Source: UBA5158 sp040389045 (lineage in GTDB: Bacteria > Pseudomonadota > Gammaproteobacteria > DSM-16500). Taken from it: DNA of 64,000 bases. The notes under the pieces were generated by a model. That model was not told the DNA's origin. It did no database searches and saw only the letters and a program-made list of their open reading frames with translations. Position numbers and translations under genes: made by a program. This document shows, piece after piece, positions 25,437 to 33,254 of the stretch; position 1 is the stretch's first letter; every line of letters starts with the position of its first letter. Where the stretch lies: NCBI GenBank assembly GCA_040389045.1, contig JAZKAT010000006.1:1-64000 (forward strand), in the 5' to 3' direction.

Positions 25437-26336
25437 ATGCTGAATACGCCTGAGCTGGAAAAAACTTCTTCTGGTATAGAAGTAACCGTCAAAGAGCTCA
25501 TCGCTTTACGCGGTAAAGTTGCTAACCACACTAAGGATAGCTTAAATAAATGGCTTAAACTTCCCGGCCAAAAATTTACGCGGATTCGCGGACGCGGTAT
25601 CGAATTTGATGGCACTAGGGAATATCAAGCAGGTGATGATATGCGCAGTATGGCTTGGCGGGTAACTGCGCGCAGCTTAAAACCCCATATTAAAGTTTAT
25701 AACGAAGAAAGAGAACGGCCGGTGTGGCTGGCGGTGGATTTAAGTCCCAGTTTATATTTTGGCACACGTTGTATGTTTAAATCAGTTTGCAGCATTAAAC
25801 AAGCGGCATTTTTAGGCTGGTCTTATTTATTAAAGCATGAGCGCATAGGCGCCATCATTGCCACAGAACAAAAAATGCAAATCTATAAACCGCAATCCAC
25901 TGAACGAGACTTTTTAAATATTTTAAATTCGCTGGCTGGATGTTCCAGCATGCATCCAGCATTTAATGAAAAAAATTACTTACATAATTTATTGATGAAT
26001 CTGCAACAACAAGCGCGTTCTGGTAATTTAGTCTTTATTTTAAGTGATTTTTTTCAATTCGACGCTGAAACCGAAAAACTAATTTTACATATTGCGCAAC
26101 GCGCGCAAGTGGTATTAATGTTTATTTATGACCCGTTTGAAGCTGAACCGCCACCACCCTATCACTATGTTTTAACTAACGGTCAGCAACGAGCATCATT
26201 CGATATGGAGAATGCACAAAACCGTTTGGAATATCAGCAGCAATTTGCCGTGAAGCAGAAAAATATAATCGATTTTTCCCGCAAATATAATATAGCCTTA
26301 CAAATCCTGCGCACTGATCAAAAGCAGGAGGAATAA
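25437..26336 (+). CDS. DUF58 (VWA-like) protein of the Bat operon
   Basis: 299 residues. The DUF58 signature GRGIEFDGTREYQAGDDMRS is at ~50-70, and a VWA-like fold follows (VWLAVDLSPSLYFGTR, ~95-110). In MoxR operons this protein is the usual second member and probably contacts the ATPase. Soluble, 11 bp after moxR. No sign of degradation. Confidence 0.92.
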   Translation: MLNTPELEKTSSGIEVTVKELIALRGKVANHTKDSLNKWLKLPGQKFTRIRGRGIEFDGTREYQAGDDMRSMAWRVTARSLKPHIKVYNEERERPVWLAVDLSPSLYFGTRCMFKSVCSIKQAAFLGWSYLLKHERIGAIIATEQKMQIYKPQSTERDFLNILNSLAGCSSMHPAFNEKNYLHNLLMNLQQQARSGNLVFILSDFFQFDAETEKLILHIAQRAQVVLMFIYDPFEAEPPPPYHYVLTNGQQRASFDMENAQNRLEYQQQFAVKQKNIIDFSRKYNIALQILRTDQKQEE

Positions 26337-26337
26337 C

Positions 26338-26832
26338 ATGGACAAAGAATTACAACAATTAAAGGACATACACTTACCCCAGCATATTAACATGTTGCCA
26401 ACGGCGCCTGGCTGGATAATTTTATACGTAATATTGCTGGTATTAACCAGTTATTTAATTTATGTTTGGTACAAACACATCAAAAGAAAAGCCACCGTCA
26501 AATTCGCCTTAGCAAAACTTAATAAGCTGAAAGATTCAAGCGTTGCAACTCCTGAAAACATTCATATCGCCGTAGAAATATCCGCCTTATTACGTCGCAC
26601 CGCGTTATATTATTTCCGCCGTGAAGAAATAGCAGGTTTATCCGGCAATGCCTGGTTGGAATTTTTGAACCGCAGCGGCAATACCACGCAATTTACCGAA
26701 GCAACAGGACGACTGTTGATTGATGCGCCCTACCGTAAACACAATACCCATGACTTAAGTCCTTTGTTTGCGTTAACCCAAGCCTGGTTATTAACTATTT
26801 CTAAAAAGCCTAACCTTTCCACGGAGAAATAA
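26338..26832 (+). CDS. DUF4381 membrane protein of the Bat operon
   Basis: 164 residues with one membrane segment near residues 25-43 (GWIILYVILLVLTSYLIYVW), a basic stretch, then a cytoplasmic helical domain ending in LFALTQAWL, typical of DUF4381 proteins between the DUF58 and VWA genes. AGGAG before ATG, one base after the previous stop. Function in the Bat complex is not established. Confidence 0.85.
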   Translation: MDKELQQLKDIHLPQHINMLPTAPGWIILYVILLVLTSYLIYVWYKHIKRKATVKFALAKLNKLKDSSVATPENIHIAVEISALLRRTALYYFRREEIAGLSGNAWLEFLNRSGNTTQFTEATGRLLIDAPYRKHNTHDLSPLFALTQAWLLTISKKPNLSTEK

Positions 26833-26835
26833 TCC

Positions 26836-27837
26836 ATGTTTACTTTTGCGTGGCCATATGCTTTTTTACTGTTGCCCTTATTTTGGCTAGCACAGAAGTA
26901 TTTACCAAAATCCAAAAAATCAGCTGATGCGATGCTAAAAGTACCCTTTTTATCACGGATAAAGGAACTCAACCAAAAAAATAACTCCGCAGTTATTCTT
27001 CCCCATTATTTAAAACAATTTCTTTGTATAGGTGCATGGTGTTTATTAATCCTGGCATGCGCGAATCCACAATGGTTGGGAAATCCATTACCGATTAAAC
27101 AAGATGGTCGTAATATCATGTTAGCCATTGATCTTTCGCCTAGCATGGAAATCCCTGATTTGCAGCGCAATCATAACACCATCAATCGCCTTGAAACCGT
27201 TAAAGAAGTAGCAGCCGGATTTATTGATAAACGCCACGGCGATAAACTGGGGTTAATTTTATTTGCCAGCCGCGCTTATTTACAAACCCCATTGACCTTC
27301 GATCACCAAACTGTGCGAACTATGCTGGATGATGCCACTATCGGTCTGGCCGGTGAAACTACCGCCATTGGTGATGCCTTAGGACTCGCGATAAAAAAAT
27401 TAGGTACGGAAAATATTAAAAGCCGTGTGTTAATTTTACTAACGGATGGCGGCAATAATAGCGGCGCCATTGATCCACTGGAAGCAGCTCAATTAGCCAA
27501 AGACAATAAAATTAAAATTTACACCATCGGTATTGGCGCCTCCCAAATGGTTATCAAAGGTATGTTCGGTAATCAATTAGTAAACCCTTCGGCAGACCTC
27601 GATGAAACGCTGTTAAAGAAAATTGCCAGCACCACCCAAGGTCAGTATTTTCGCGCCCAGGATGAAAAAACTTTAGTAAATATATTAGATGCTATTAATG
27701 AATTAGAACCAGTGAGCTCGGAAAGTAAAACAGCGCGGCCTATCACTCCATTATTTTATTGGCCTTTGGCGGCGGCGCTATTATTTTTTAGTTTAGTAAT
27801 ATTTCCTAACTTAAATAGAGTGACGCAACCATTATGA
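26836..27837 (+). CDS. batA: BatA-like VWA membrane protein
   Basis: 333 residues: N-terminal membrane segments (~5-20, 60-78), VWA domain ~90-290 with an intact MIDAS (D99-L-S101-P-S103, GETTAIGDAL, LLTDGGNNSG), C-terminal membrane segment (FYWPLAAALLFFSLVIF). Metal-dependent adhesion-site protein facing the periplasm, part of the aerotolerance-type Bat complex. The stop overlaps the start of batB by 4 bp (ATGATG). Confidence 0.92.
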   Translation: MFTFAWPYAFLLLPLFWLAQKYLPKSKKSADAMLKVPFLSRIKELNQKNNSAVILPHYLKQFLCIGAWCLLILACANPQWLGNPLPIKQDGRNIMLAIDLSPSMEIPDLQRNHNTINRLETVKEVAAGFIDKRHGDKLGLILFASRAYLQTPLTFDHQTVRTMLDDATIGLAGETTAIGDALGLAIKKLGTENIKSRVLILLTDGGNNSGAIDPLEAAQLAKDNKIKIYTIGIGASQMVIKGMFGNQLVNPSADLDETLLKKIASTTQGQYFRAQDEKTLVNILDAINELEPVSSESKTARPITPLFYWPLAAALLFFSLVIFPNLNRVTQPL

Positions 27838-28760
27838 TGCATTTTATCCGACCGTTTTGGTTATTCACATTAATACCGGCCCTGCTTTATTTGACTTGGG
27901 TAATCTATTCGCGCCATCAAAATAATCCGTGGAAAAGTGTTTGTGATCCGCATTTATTACCCGCACTGTTACAATCGGGCGCAGAAAAATCCAGGCGTTA
28001 TTTTAATATTGTTTTATGCTTATTTTTTATAATTTGTATTTTAGCATTAGCAGGGCCGGCATGGAAAAAAGCTCCATTGCCTATTTATAAAGATATCAGT
28101 TCACTGATGCTAGTACTTGATGTTTCCGCCGCTATGCAAGGAACTGATCTTACACCTGACCGGTTAACCCGTGCTAAATTTAAAATTCGTGACTTGATTA
28201 AGTCAGCGCAAAACACGCAGATGGGATTAGCCGTATTTACCGCCGAAGCATTTGTCGCCTCGCCCTTATCACAAGATGCAAATACCTTAGATGCAATGCT
28301 TGATGATATCTATCCGCAAATGATGCCTATCCCTGGTTCAGATAGCGGGGAAGGTTTAACCCAGGGTTTGACATTATTGAAACAAGCCAACGCCGACCAT
28401 AGCAATATTCTATTAATCACTGCCAGTGAACCTACAGCTAATACTCTAAGCGTGGCCAAGAGCATTGCCGAGGCGGGATATCATTTAAATGTTTTGGCCA
28501 TGCTGGAATCCAGTGCTGCTAACCAGGCAACGATTACCAAATTACAACACACAGCGGAGTTAGGCGACGGTACTTTTTATTTGTTTTCCCCGGACTCTAC
28601 TGACATCCAAAATATATTAACTAAAAACAATACCAAGCAATCCATCAAAGATGACAAAGTGGAAAATGCCTATCTGTGGCAAGACGCCGGTCCCTGGCTA
28701 TGCCTGCTGCTTATTCCTTTAGCTTTAATAGTGTTACGAGAGAAAGTGCGCCATGAATAA
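27834..28760 (+). CDS. batB: BatB-like VWA membrane protein with degenerate MIDAS
   Basis: 308 residues with the BatA layout: two N-terminal membrane segments, VWA ~88-270, C-terminal segment (WLCLLLIPLALIVL). The metal site looks lost: D96-V-S98-A-A100 in place of DxSxS, and LLITASEP where BatA has LLTDGG. BatB may thus be a structural partner instead of a metal-dependent binder. Overlaps batA by 4 bp and batC by 8 bp. Confidence 0.9.
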   Translation: MMHFIRPFWLFTLIPALLYLTWVIYSRHQNNPWKSVCDPHLLPALLQSGAEKSRRYFNIVLCLFFIICILALAGPAWKKAPLPIYKDISSLMLVLDVSAAMQGTDLTPDRLTRAKFKIRDLIKSAQNTQMGLAVFTAEAFVASPLSQDANTLDAMLDDIYPQMMPIPGSDSGEGLTQGLTLLKQANADHSNILLITASEPTANTLSVAKSIAEAGYHLNVLAMLESSAANQATITKLQHTAELGDGTFYLFSPDSTDIQNILTKNNTKQSIKDDKVENAYLWQDAGPWLCLLLIPLALIVLREKVRHE

Positions 28761-29556
28761 TAACATTAAACAATTGATGGTAGTGGTTTTACTTCTACTA
28801 CCCTGCTCCGCTATTGCCTGGCAATGGTCCGATTTATGGCAAACCGCAAATCAGCAAGCCACGAAATTATTACAGGCTGGCAAAGCACAAGAAGCTGCCC
28901 ATGTTTTTAAAAATAAGGATTGGCAAACTGTCGCGCTATATCGATCAGGGAATTATTCACAAGCATTCAAGCAATTTGCTAGCAAAAATACCAGTGATAA
29001 CCAATACAACGCTGGCAATGCCGCGGCCTATCAAGGCCATTACCAGGAAGCTATCAAAGCTTATGATCAAGCCATCACTTTAAACCCTAAAAATGCTGAC
29101 GCGGTAACTAATCGTGACATTATTAAAAAATTAATGGATAAAAAACAGCAAGCCAAAAAAGATGATAAAGATAATAAAAATGAGAGCAAGGACAAGAAAG
29201 ATAATAATTCTCAGCAAGACATGGGACAAAATAAATCACCCAAAAAAAATAACGCTGATAAACAAAGTGCGCAAAATGCTCCACAACAAGACGCCGCTAA
29301 ACAACAAACAAGCGCAAGTAAACCACAGCAACCCCAGAATACCCCAGACCAAAAACAAAATAACCAGCAAGCAAATTCAAAACCACCCAAAGAAGATCCC
29401 GCCTCCGCCAACCGTGTGCACGCGCAAAATGAAGATAAAAAACAATTATTACGTAGGTTAGCGGAAGACCCAGGCGGATTGCTGCGACAAAAATTTATGC
29501 GTGATTATTTTCGCCGTCATGGTTCTAATGAAGAACCAAATCAAGGAGAAAACTAA
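28753..29556 (+). CDS. batC: TPR protein with low-complexity tail (BatC-like)
   Basis: 267 residues. N-terminal hydrophobic signal/anchor (LMVVVLLLLPCSAIA), then TPR-like helices (~35-130: AGNAAAYQGHYQEAIKAYDQ, ALTLNPKNAD type). A Lys/Asp/Gln/Asn-rich linker (~130-225) and a short conserved-looking tail GLLRQKFMRDYFRRHG end it. Fits the TPR gene between batB and batD; the TPRs are periplasmic. Long homopolymer-like composition gives many spurious ORFs on other frames. Overlaps both neighbours. Confidence 0.85.
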   Translation: MNNNIKQLMVVVLLLLPCSAIAWQWSDLWQTANQQATKLLQAGKAQEAAHVFKNKDWQTVALYRSGNYSQAFKQFASKNTSDNQYNAGNAAAYQGHYQEAIKAYDQAITLNPKNADAVTNRDIIKKLMDKKQQAKKDDKDNKNESKDKKDNNSQQDMGQNKSPKKNNADKQSAQNAPQQDAAKQQTSASKPQQPQNTPDQKQNNQQANSKPPKEDPASANRVHAQNEDKKQLLRRLAEDPGGLLRQKFMRDYFRRHGSNEEPNQGEN

Positions 29557-31286
29557 TGCATTTCAAAAAATTTAACCAGTTACTTTTTTTGCATGGTTTA
29601 CTCATACTGCTTAGTTTATTTAATCTTTGCTATGCTGATGCGCTTGATATTCAAGTATCACGCAATAAAATCGCTTTAGGCGAAACTCTCACTGTTTCTT
29701 ATACGCTAAACGGCAATGCCAACCCCACTACTCCCGACTTTTCCGCACTTGAAAAAGATTTCCGTATCCTTAGCACTAACTATGGCACTGCTATTAATAT
29801 GATAAATGGCGTCACCAGTACCCAAACATTTTGGCGATTAACGCTAGAACCCAAAAAGGCTGGTGAATTAATTATTCCTGAAATAAGTTTCGGCAACGCA
29901 AAATCGGCAGCGCGTAAATTAGTCGTTGAAGAAGCCAACAGCCAAGTGATCACGGATAAGCAAGACACATCGGCTTTTGTAAAAGCTGTGATAAGTACCA
30001 CGTCACCTTATGTACAAAGCCAGGTACTTTATACCTTTAAAATCTTTTATCAGTCACAGTTAGAAAATCCTAGAATTGACATGCCGCAAGTTAAAGATGC
30101 CACCCTGGTTCAACTAGACGATGGCAATCAATCTCAAACCACCATTAATGGCAAAATATTTTTTGTCATTGAAAAGAACTTTGCTTATTTTCCTCAAAAA
30201 CCCGGTAAGATTTCCATTCCACCTGCTCATTTTCAAGCTTTAGCCTATGATCTAGACTCAAGCATAATGAATGGCCCATTTTATCTCCCAGCGACTAAAA
30301 CTCTTTCTTTGGCAACGCAGGCTTTTACTTTAAATGTGCAAAACATTCCTGACCAATTTCAAGGTGCCACATGGTTACCGGCAAAAGATATTTCCTTAAC
30401 CGATAGATGGTCAGTTAATCAAAACCAATGGGAAGCAGGTAATCCTGTTACCCGCACCATCACGGTGGAAGCACAAGGCTTACGCGCTGATCAAATCCCG
30501 GATTTAACTATTGATAAAATTTCCGGAGTCAATATATATGTAGACCCTCCCAAACGCAGTAATAGCGTACAAAATAATACTTTAATCGGTACGCTGGAAC
30601 AGCGCGTCACCTATATACCGAATTCTTCACTAGCCTTCACTATTCCAGCTTTAAAATTAAATTGGTGGAATTCACAAACCAATAAAGCCGCTGTAGCGCA
30701 ATTAACTTCAATTATGGTGCAAGTCAAAGGGAAAATTAATAACACTACGCTTGCAAAGCCTACGGCTGTTGCCAGCGTAGTTGATACAGCAAAACCGACA
30801 GTTAAACCCGAAGCAAAAGTTAAATCCTATTTATCAATCTGGTTTTGGGTAGCACTGATCTTATTCGCCGTTTGGTTAATGACTTTATGGTTATTCTGGA
30901 ATAAAAGAGTTAGCAAAAATAACATTTTACCAAAACAAGATAAACCACCCGTTGAGAAAATTATTGAGTTAAGCGATGAACATTTTGCGCAAGCCTGTAA
31001 AGCAGGGAACACTGCTATAGCACAACAATTTTTATTATCATGGGCGAAGAAACACTGGCTGGAGACTCCACTTAACTTAGAAAAATTAAGTGAATCAATT
31101 GGCGATGAGAATTTTAAAAATGCTTTAATTGATTTGGAACAAGTAATCTATGCTAAAAATGTAACACAATGGAATGGCCACGCCTTGTTAACTGCTTACC
31201 AAAAAGTGAAAAGACAAAAGAAACAGCTTAAAACCAAAATGGTAAAAACCAACAAAACAGATCCTTTACCACCTTTAAATCCCTAG
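29556..31286 (+). CDS. batD: BatD-like periplasmic/membrane protein
   Basis: 576 residues: signal peptide (FLHGLLILLSLFNLCYADA), large beta-rich periplasmic region beginning DIQVSRNKIALGETLTVSYT as in BatD (oxygen-tolerance family), a membrane segment near residues 427-447, and a basic cytoplasmic tail. GGAG before ATG, stop/start overlap with batC. Last gene of the operon; ends 4 bp into the convergent gene at 31283. Confidence 0.9.
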   Translation: MHFKKFNQLLFLHGLLILLSLFNLCYADALDIQVSRNKIALGETLTVSYTLNGNANPTTPDFSALEKDFRILSTNYGTAINMINGVTSTQTFWRLTLEPKKAGELIIPEISFGNAKSAARKLVVEEANSQVITDKQDTSAFVKAVISTTSPYVQSQVLYTFKIFYQSQLENPRIDMPQVKDATLVQLDDGNQSQTTINGKIFFVIEKNFAYFPQKPGKISIPPAHFQALAYDLDSSIMNGPFYLPATKTLSLATQAFTLNVQNIPDQFQGATWLPAKDISLTDRWSVNQNQWEAGNPVTRTITVEAQGLRADQIPDLTIDKISGVNIYVDPPKRSNSVQNNTLIGTLEQRVTYIPNSSLAFTIPALKLNWWNSQTNKAAVAQLTSIMVQVKGKINNTTLAKPTAVASVVDTAKPTVKPEAKVKSYLSIWFWVALILFAVWLMTLWLFWNKRVSKNNILPKQDKPPVEKIIELSDEHFAQACKAGNTAIAQQFLLSWAKKHWLETPLNLEKLSESIGDENFKNALIDLEQVIYAKNVTQWNGHALLTAYQKVKRQKKQLKTKMVKTNKTDPLPPLNP

Positions 31287-32104
31287 TGATGACTCAATAA
31301 AGGTTGCAAAGATCCACTGTTCGCATCGTTTACCGGAACGGGCAGTTGCGAACTTCTATTTCTAAAAAATTTTAATTGCCCTTTCACCATTTTTCTTACT
31401 GATGTCTCAACATTATTGAGTTGCACTCTTGGAGAAATTCCACTGAGACCATGACCCATGGTGAAGGCACCAGCACCCGTAATTATCGCACCGAGACAGG
31501 GACCAACCAAAAGTCCAATTGGCCCAAAAGCAAACGCAGTCCACTTGGCAAGCAAACCAACATAGGCTAACGCTGGTATCGCCAATGGTAAAGCGATGAT
31601 AGCAGCTATTCCCGTTAATAAAATTGCTAAACCAACAGCAGCAATGGCTAGTGAAACGACAATACTTTGATGAGAGTTCAACATAGCGGGCAGCTTACGG
31701 GTACTTTCCATTAGTGAAGAACATTTTTGCGGTAACTCTGGGTCTCTGTTATTGATTGCCTGTACCACTACTTCGTATTTTTTTACAAGTTCAGTAAGAT
31801 TGTTAACTCGGATACTTTTAACCATAGACCAATTTAAACTTAATAAATTGTCACTGTAATTATTGTAAACTATCTCCTGAGACAGTTTAATGCAGGCAAT
31901 AAGAAATTCTTTTATTTCCAGGTGCAAAAGACTTTCATGATTTTCTGGCAATAAATTCTTTAAATTAATTAATGCCTGTAGCAAAGCACAAAATTCATCA
32001 TTGATAGACTCAAGGTTTTCAACAAAATATTCATTGTAGTATCTCGTCACTAAATCGAGATCCAGTTCTAACAATTGCCTCACGAGTTCCTGTCTATTCA
32101 ACAT
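31283..32104 (-). CDS. PmrA-box hypothetical protein with hydrophobic core segments
   Basis: 273 residues; GAGGGC six bases before ATG. N-terminal ~135 residues soluble and helical. Residues ~140-220 hold two or three long hydrophobic segments rich in Ala/Gly/Ile (VVSLAIAAVGLAILLTGIAA; GPIGLLVGPCLGAIITG), like membrane-targeted effectors and like the C-terminal hairpin of the 9611-10726 protein. The tail is hydrophilic. No family recognised. Single gene with its own PmrA box, convergent with the Bat operon. Confidence 0.75.
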   Translation of the reverse strand: MLNRQELVRQLLELDLDLVTRYYNEYFVENLESINDEFCALLQALINLKNLLPENHESLLHLEIKEFLIACIKLSQEIVYNNYSDNLLSLNWSMVKSIRVNNLTELVKKYEVVVQAINNRDPELPQKCSSLMESTRKLPAMLNSHQSIVVSLAIAAVGLAILLTGIAAIIALPLAIPALAYVGLLAKWTAFAFGPIGLLVGPCLGAIITGAGAFTMGHGLSGISPRVQLNNVETSVRKMVKGQLKFFRNRSSQLPVPVNDANSGSLQPLLSHH

Positions 32105-32139
32105 CTTAATGCCCTCAACCTATATTAGTCATTGGCAAT

Positions 32140-32172
32140 AGTATAGTTGTTCAATATTAAGACAACATTAAG
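32140..32172 (-). promoter_or_regulatory. PmrA box plus -10 for the 273-residue gene
   Basis: Minus strand: CTTAAT (32167-32172), GTTGT, CTTAAT (32156-32161), ten bases, TATACT (32140-32145). Perfect box and the same 10-bp gap as the other three loci, yet the surrounding sequence is unrelated to them. The geometry is thus kept independently of any duplication. Confidence 0.82.
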
Positions 32173-32220
32173 ATTGTTTAAAATTTATTCAAATTAACCA
32201 GATGATTAATAACACAATTT

Positions 32221-33045
32221 TTAGGGGAAAGTCGATACCGCGTGATCAAAGATGATTTTGGAAATATTTGCGATAACATTTTCCGCTTCTTTCTGTGAAA
32301 CCGTGGTTTCCTTGATATAAATCGCCAAGGTCAATTTTTCTGTTCTGGCGGGTAAATCGATAATCCCTACATCATGCACAAATCCAGTGATAGTACCGGT
32401 TTTGCTGGCCACAACGGTGCCTTCCGGCAATAAAGCGCGAATCCTGGCAGTACCCGTTTTACAACGCTGCATACATTCCAGTAAAAACTGGGTAGAACTG
32501 GCTGATAAAAATTTTCCAGCAACTAATTGATTCAGAAAATTTGCCATCGCTTCCGGCGTAGCGGAATCATGTGAACTTATTTCCGTTTCCGCAAAGGATT
32601 CCATAATAGAAAGATCTATTGAAATCGCATCCAAAAAACCAAACTCATTTAAAAACTTTCTGACACTTGGAATACCACCGGCAAGCTTTAAAACAAGGTC
32701 AGAAGCAGTATTATCACTATACTCTATCATTAAACGAATAAGATTTTGGACGCTTAATTTAACGCCCGGATAAGAGAAATGCCTATGGTCTAAAATAGGG
32801 GAATATTCAGGGATATCCTGATGATTGACTTCAACCCATTGGTCTAACTTAACCTGTCCCTGGTCAACGCATCTTAAGCATTGCACGGCGATAGGAAGTT
32901 TATAAGTGCTGGCCAGATAAAATATCTGGTCACTGTTATGAGCAAACAATAATCCTTGTTTAGACTGGGAAGCAAAAACTCCCACCGTTCCAGTAATAGA
33001 ATTGAGCCAGGGATTCAGCTGTGCTTCTAACGATTTATCATTCAT
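32221..33045 (-). CDS. class A beta-lactamase-like serine hydrolase
   Basis: 274 residues. Class A motifs: S46-T-Y-K49 (SxxK), S110-D-N112, K215-T-G217 (KTGTITG). E149 in MESFAE fits the Glu166 general base, but the Asn170 position reads Glu and the omega loop seems two or three residues short. No signal peptide is visible: the protein opens MNDKSLEAQLNPWLN and is catalytic almost at once, so it may be cytoplasmic or use another start. Could be a true beta-lactamase or a related penicillin-interacting esterase. Monocistronic. Confidence 0.85.
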   Translation of the reverse strand: MNDKSLEAQLNPWLNSITGTVGVFASQSKQGLLFAHNSDQIFYLASTYKLPIAVQCLRCVDQGQVKLDQWVEVNHQDIPEYSPILDHRHFSYPGVKLSVQNLIRLMIEYSDNTASDLVLKLAGGIPSVRKFLNEFGFLDAISIDLSIMESFAETEISSHDSATPEAMANFLNQLVAGKFLSASSTQFLLECMQRCKTGTARIRALLPEGTVVASKTGTITGFVHDVGIIDLPARTEKLTLAIYIKETTVSQKEAENVIANISKIIFDHAVSTFP

Positions 33046-33254
33046 TTGGCAACCTACCCTCTAGTCATTGTTTGGCAAGATTGTCGCATAAGTACCCCGC
33101 ATCAAGCCAGCCTGCGCTGGCATGAACGGCGTGAATCGCCCCTGGCAGGAAACACATAAATTAATTCCAAATAAATCATCAAGTTACCAAACTCAGATTG
33201 TTCAATTTATAAGCTATAATTAAATAATAACACTAAGAAAGAGGCCAAACTTAA

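Noticed and set aside
29162..29461. Extra open frames within the batC low-complexity region.
   Set aside because: Lys/Asn/Gln-rich codons keep other frames open by composition; batC overlaps its neighbours in the proper frame.
33090..33152. GC-rich palindrome GCCAGCCTGCGCTGGC and neighbours as a possible mobile element.
   Set aside because: Only one short hairpin without a second copy in the window; kept out as unsupported.
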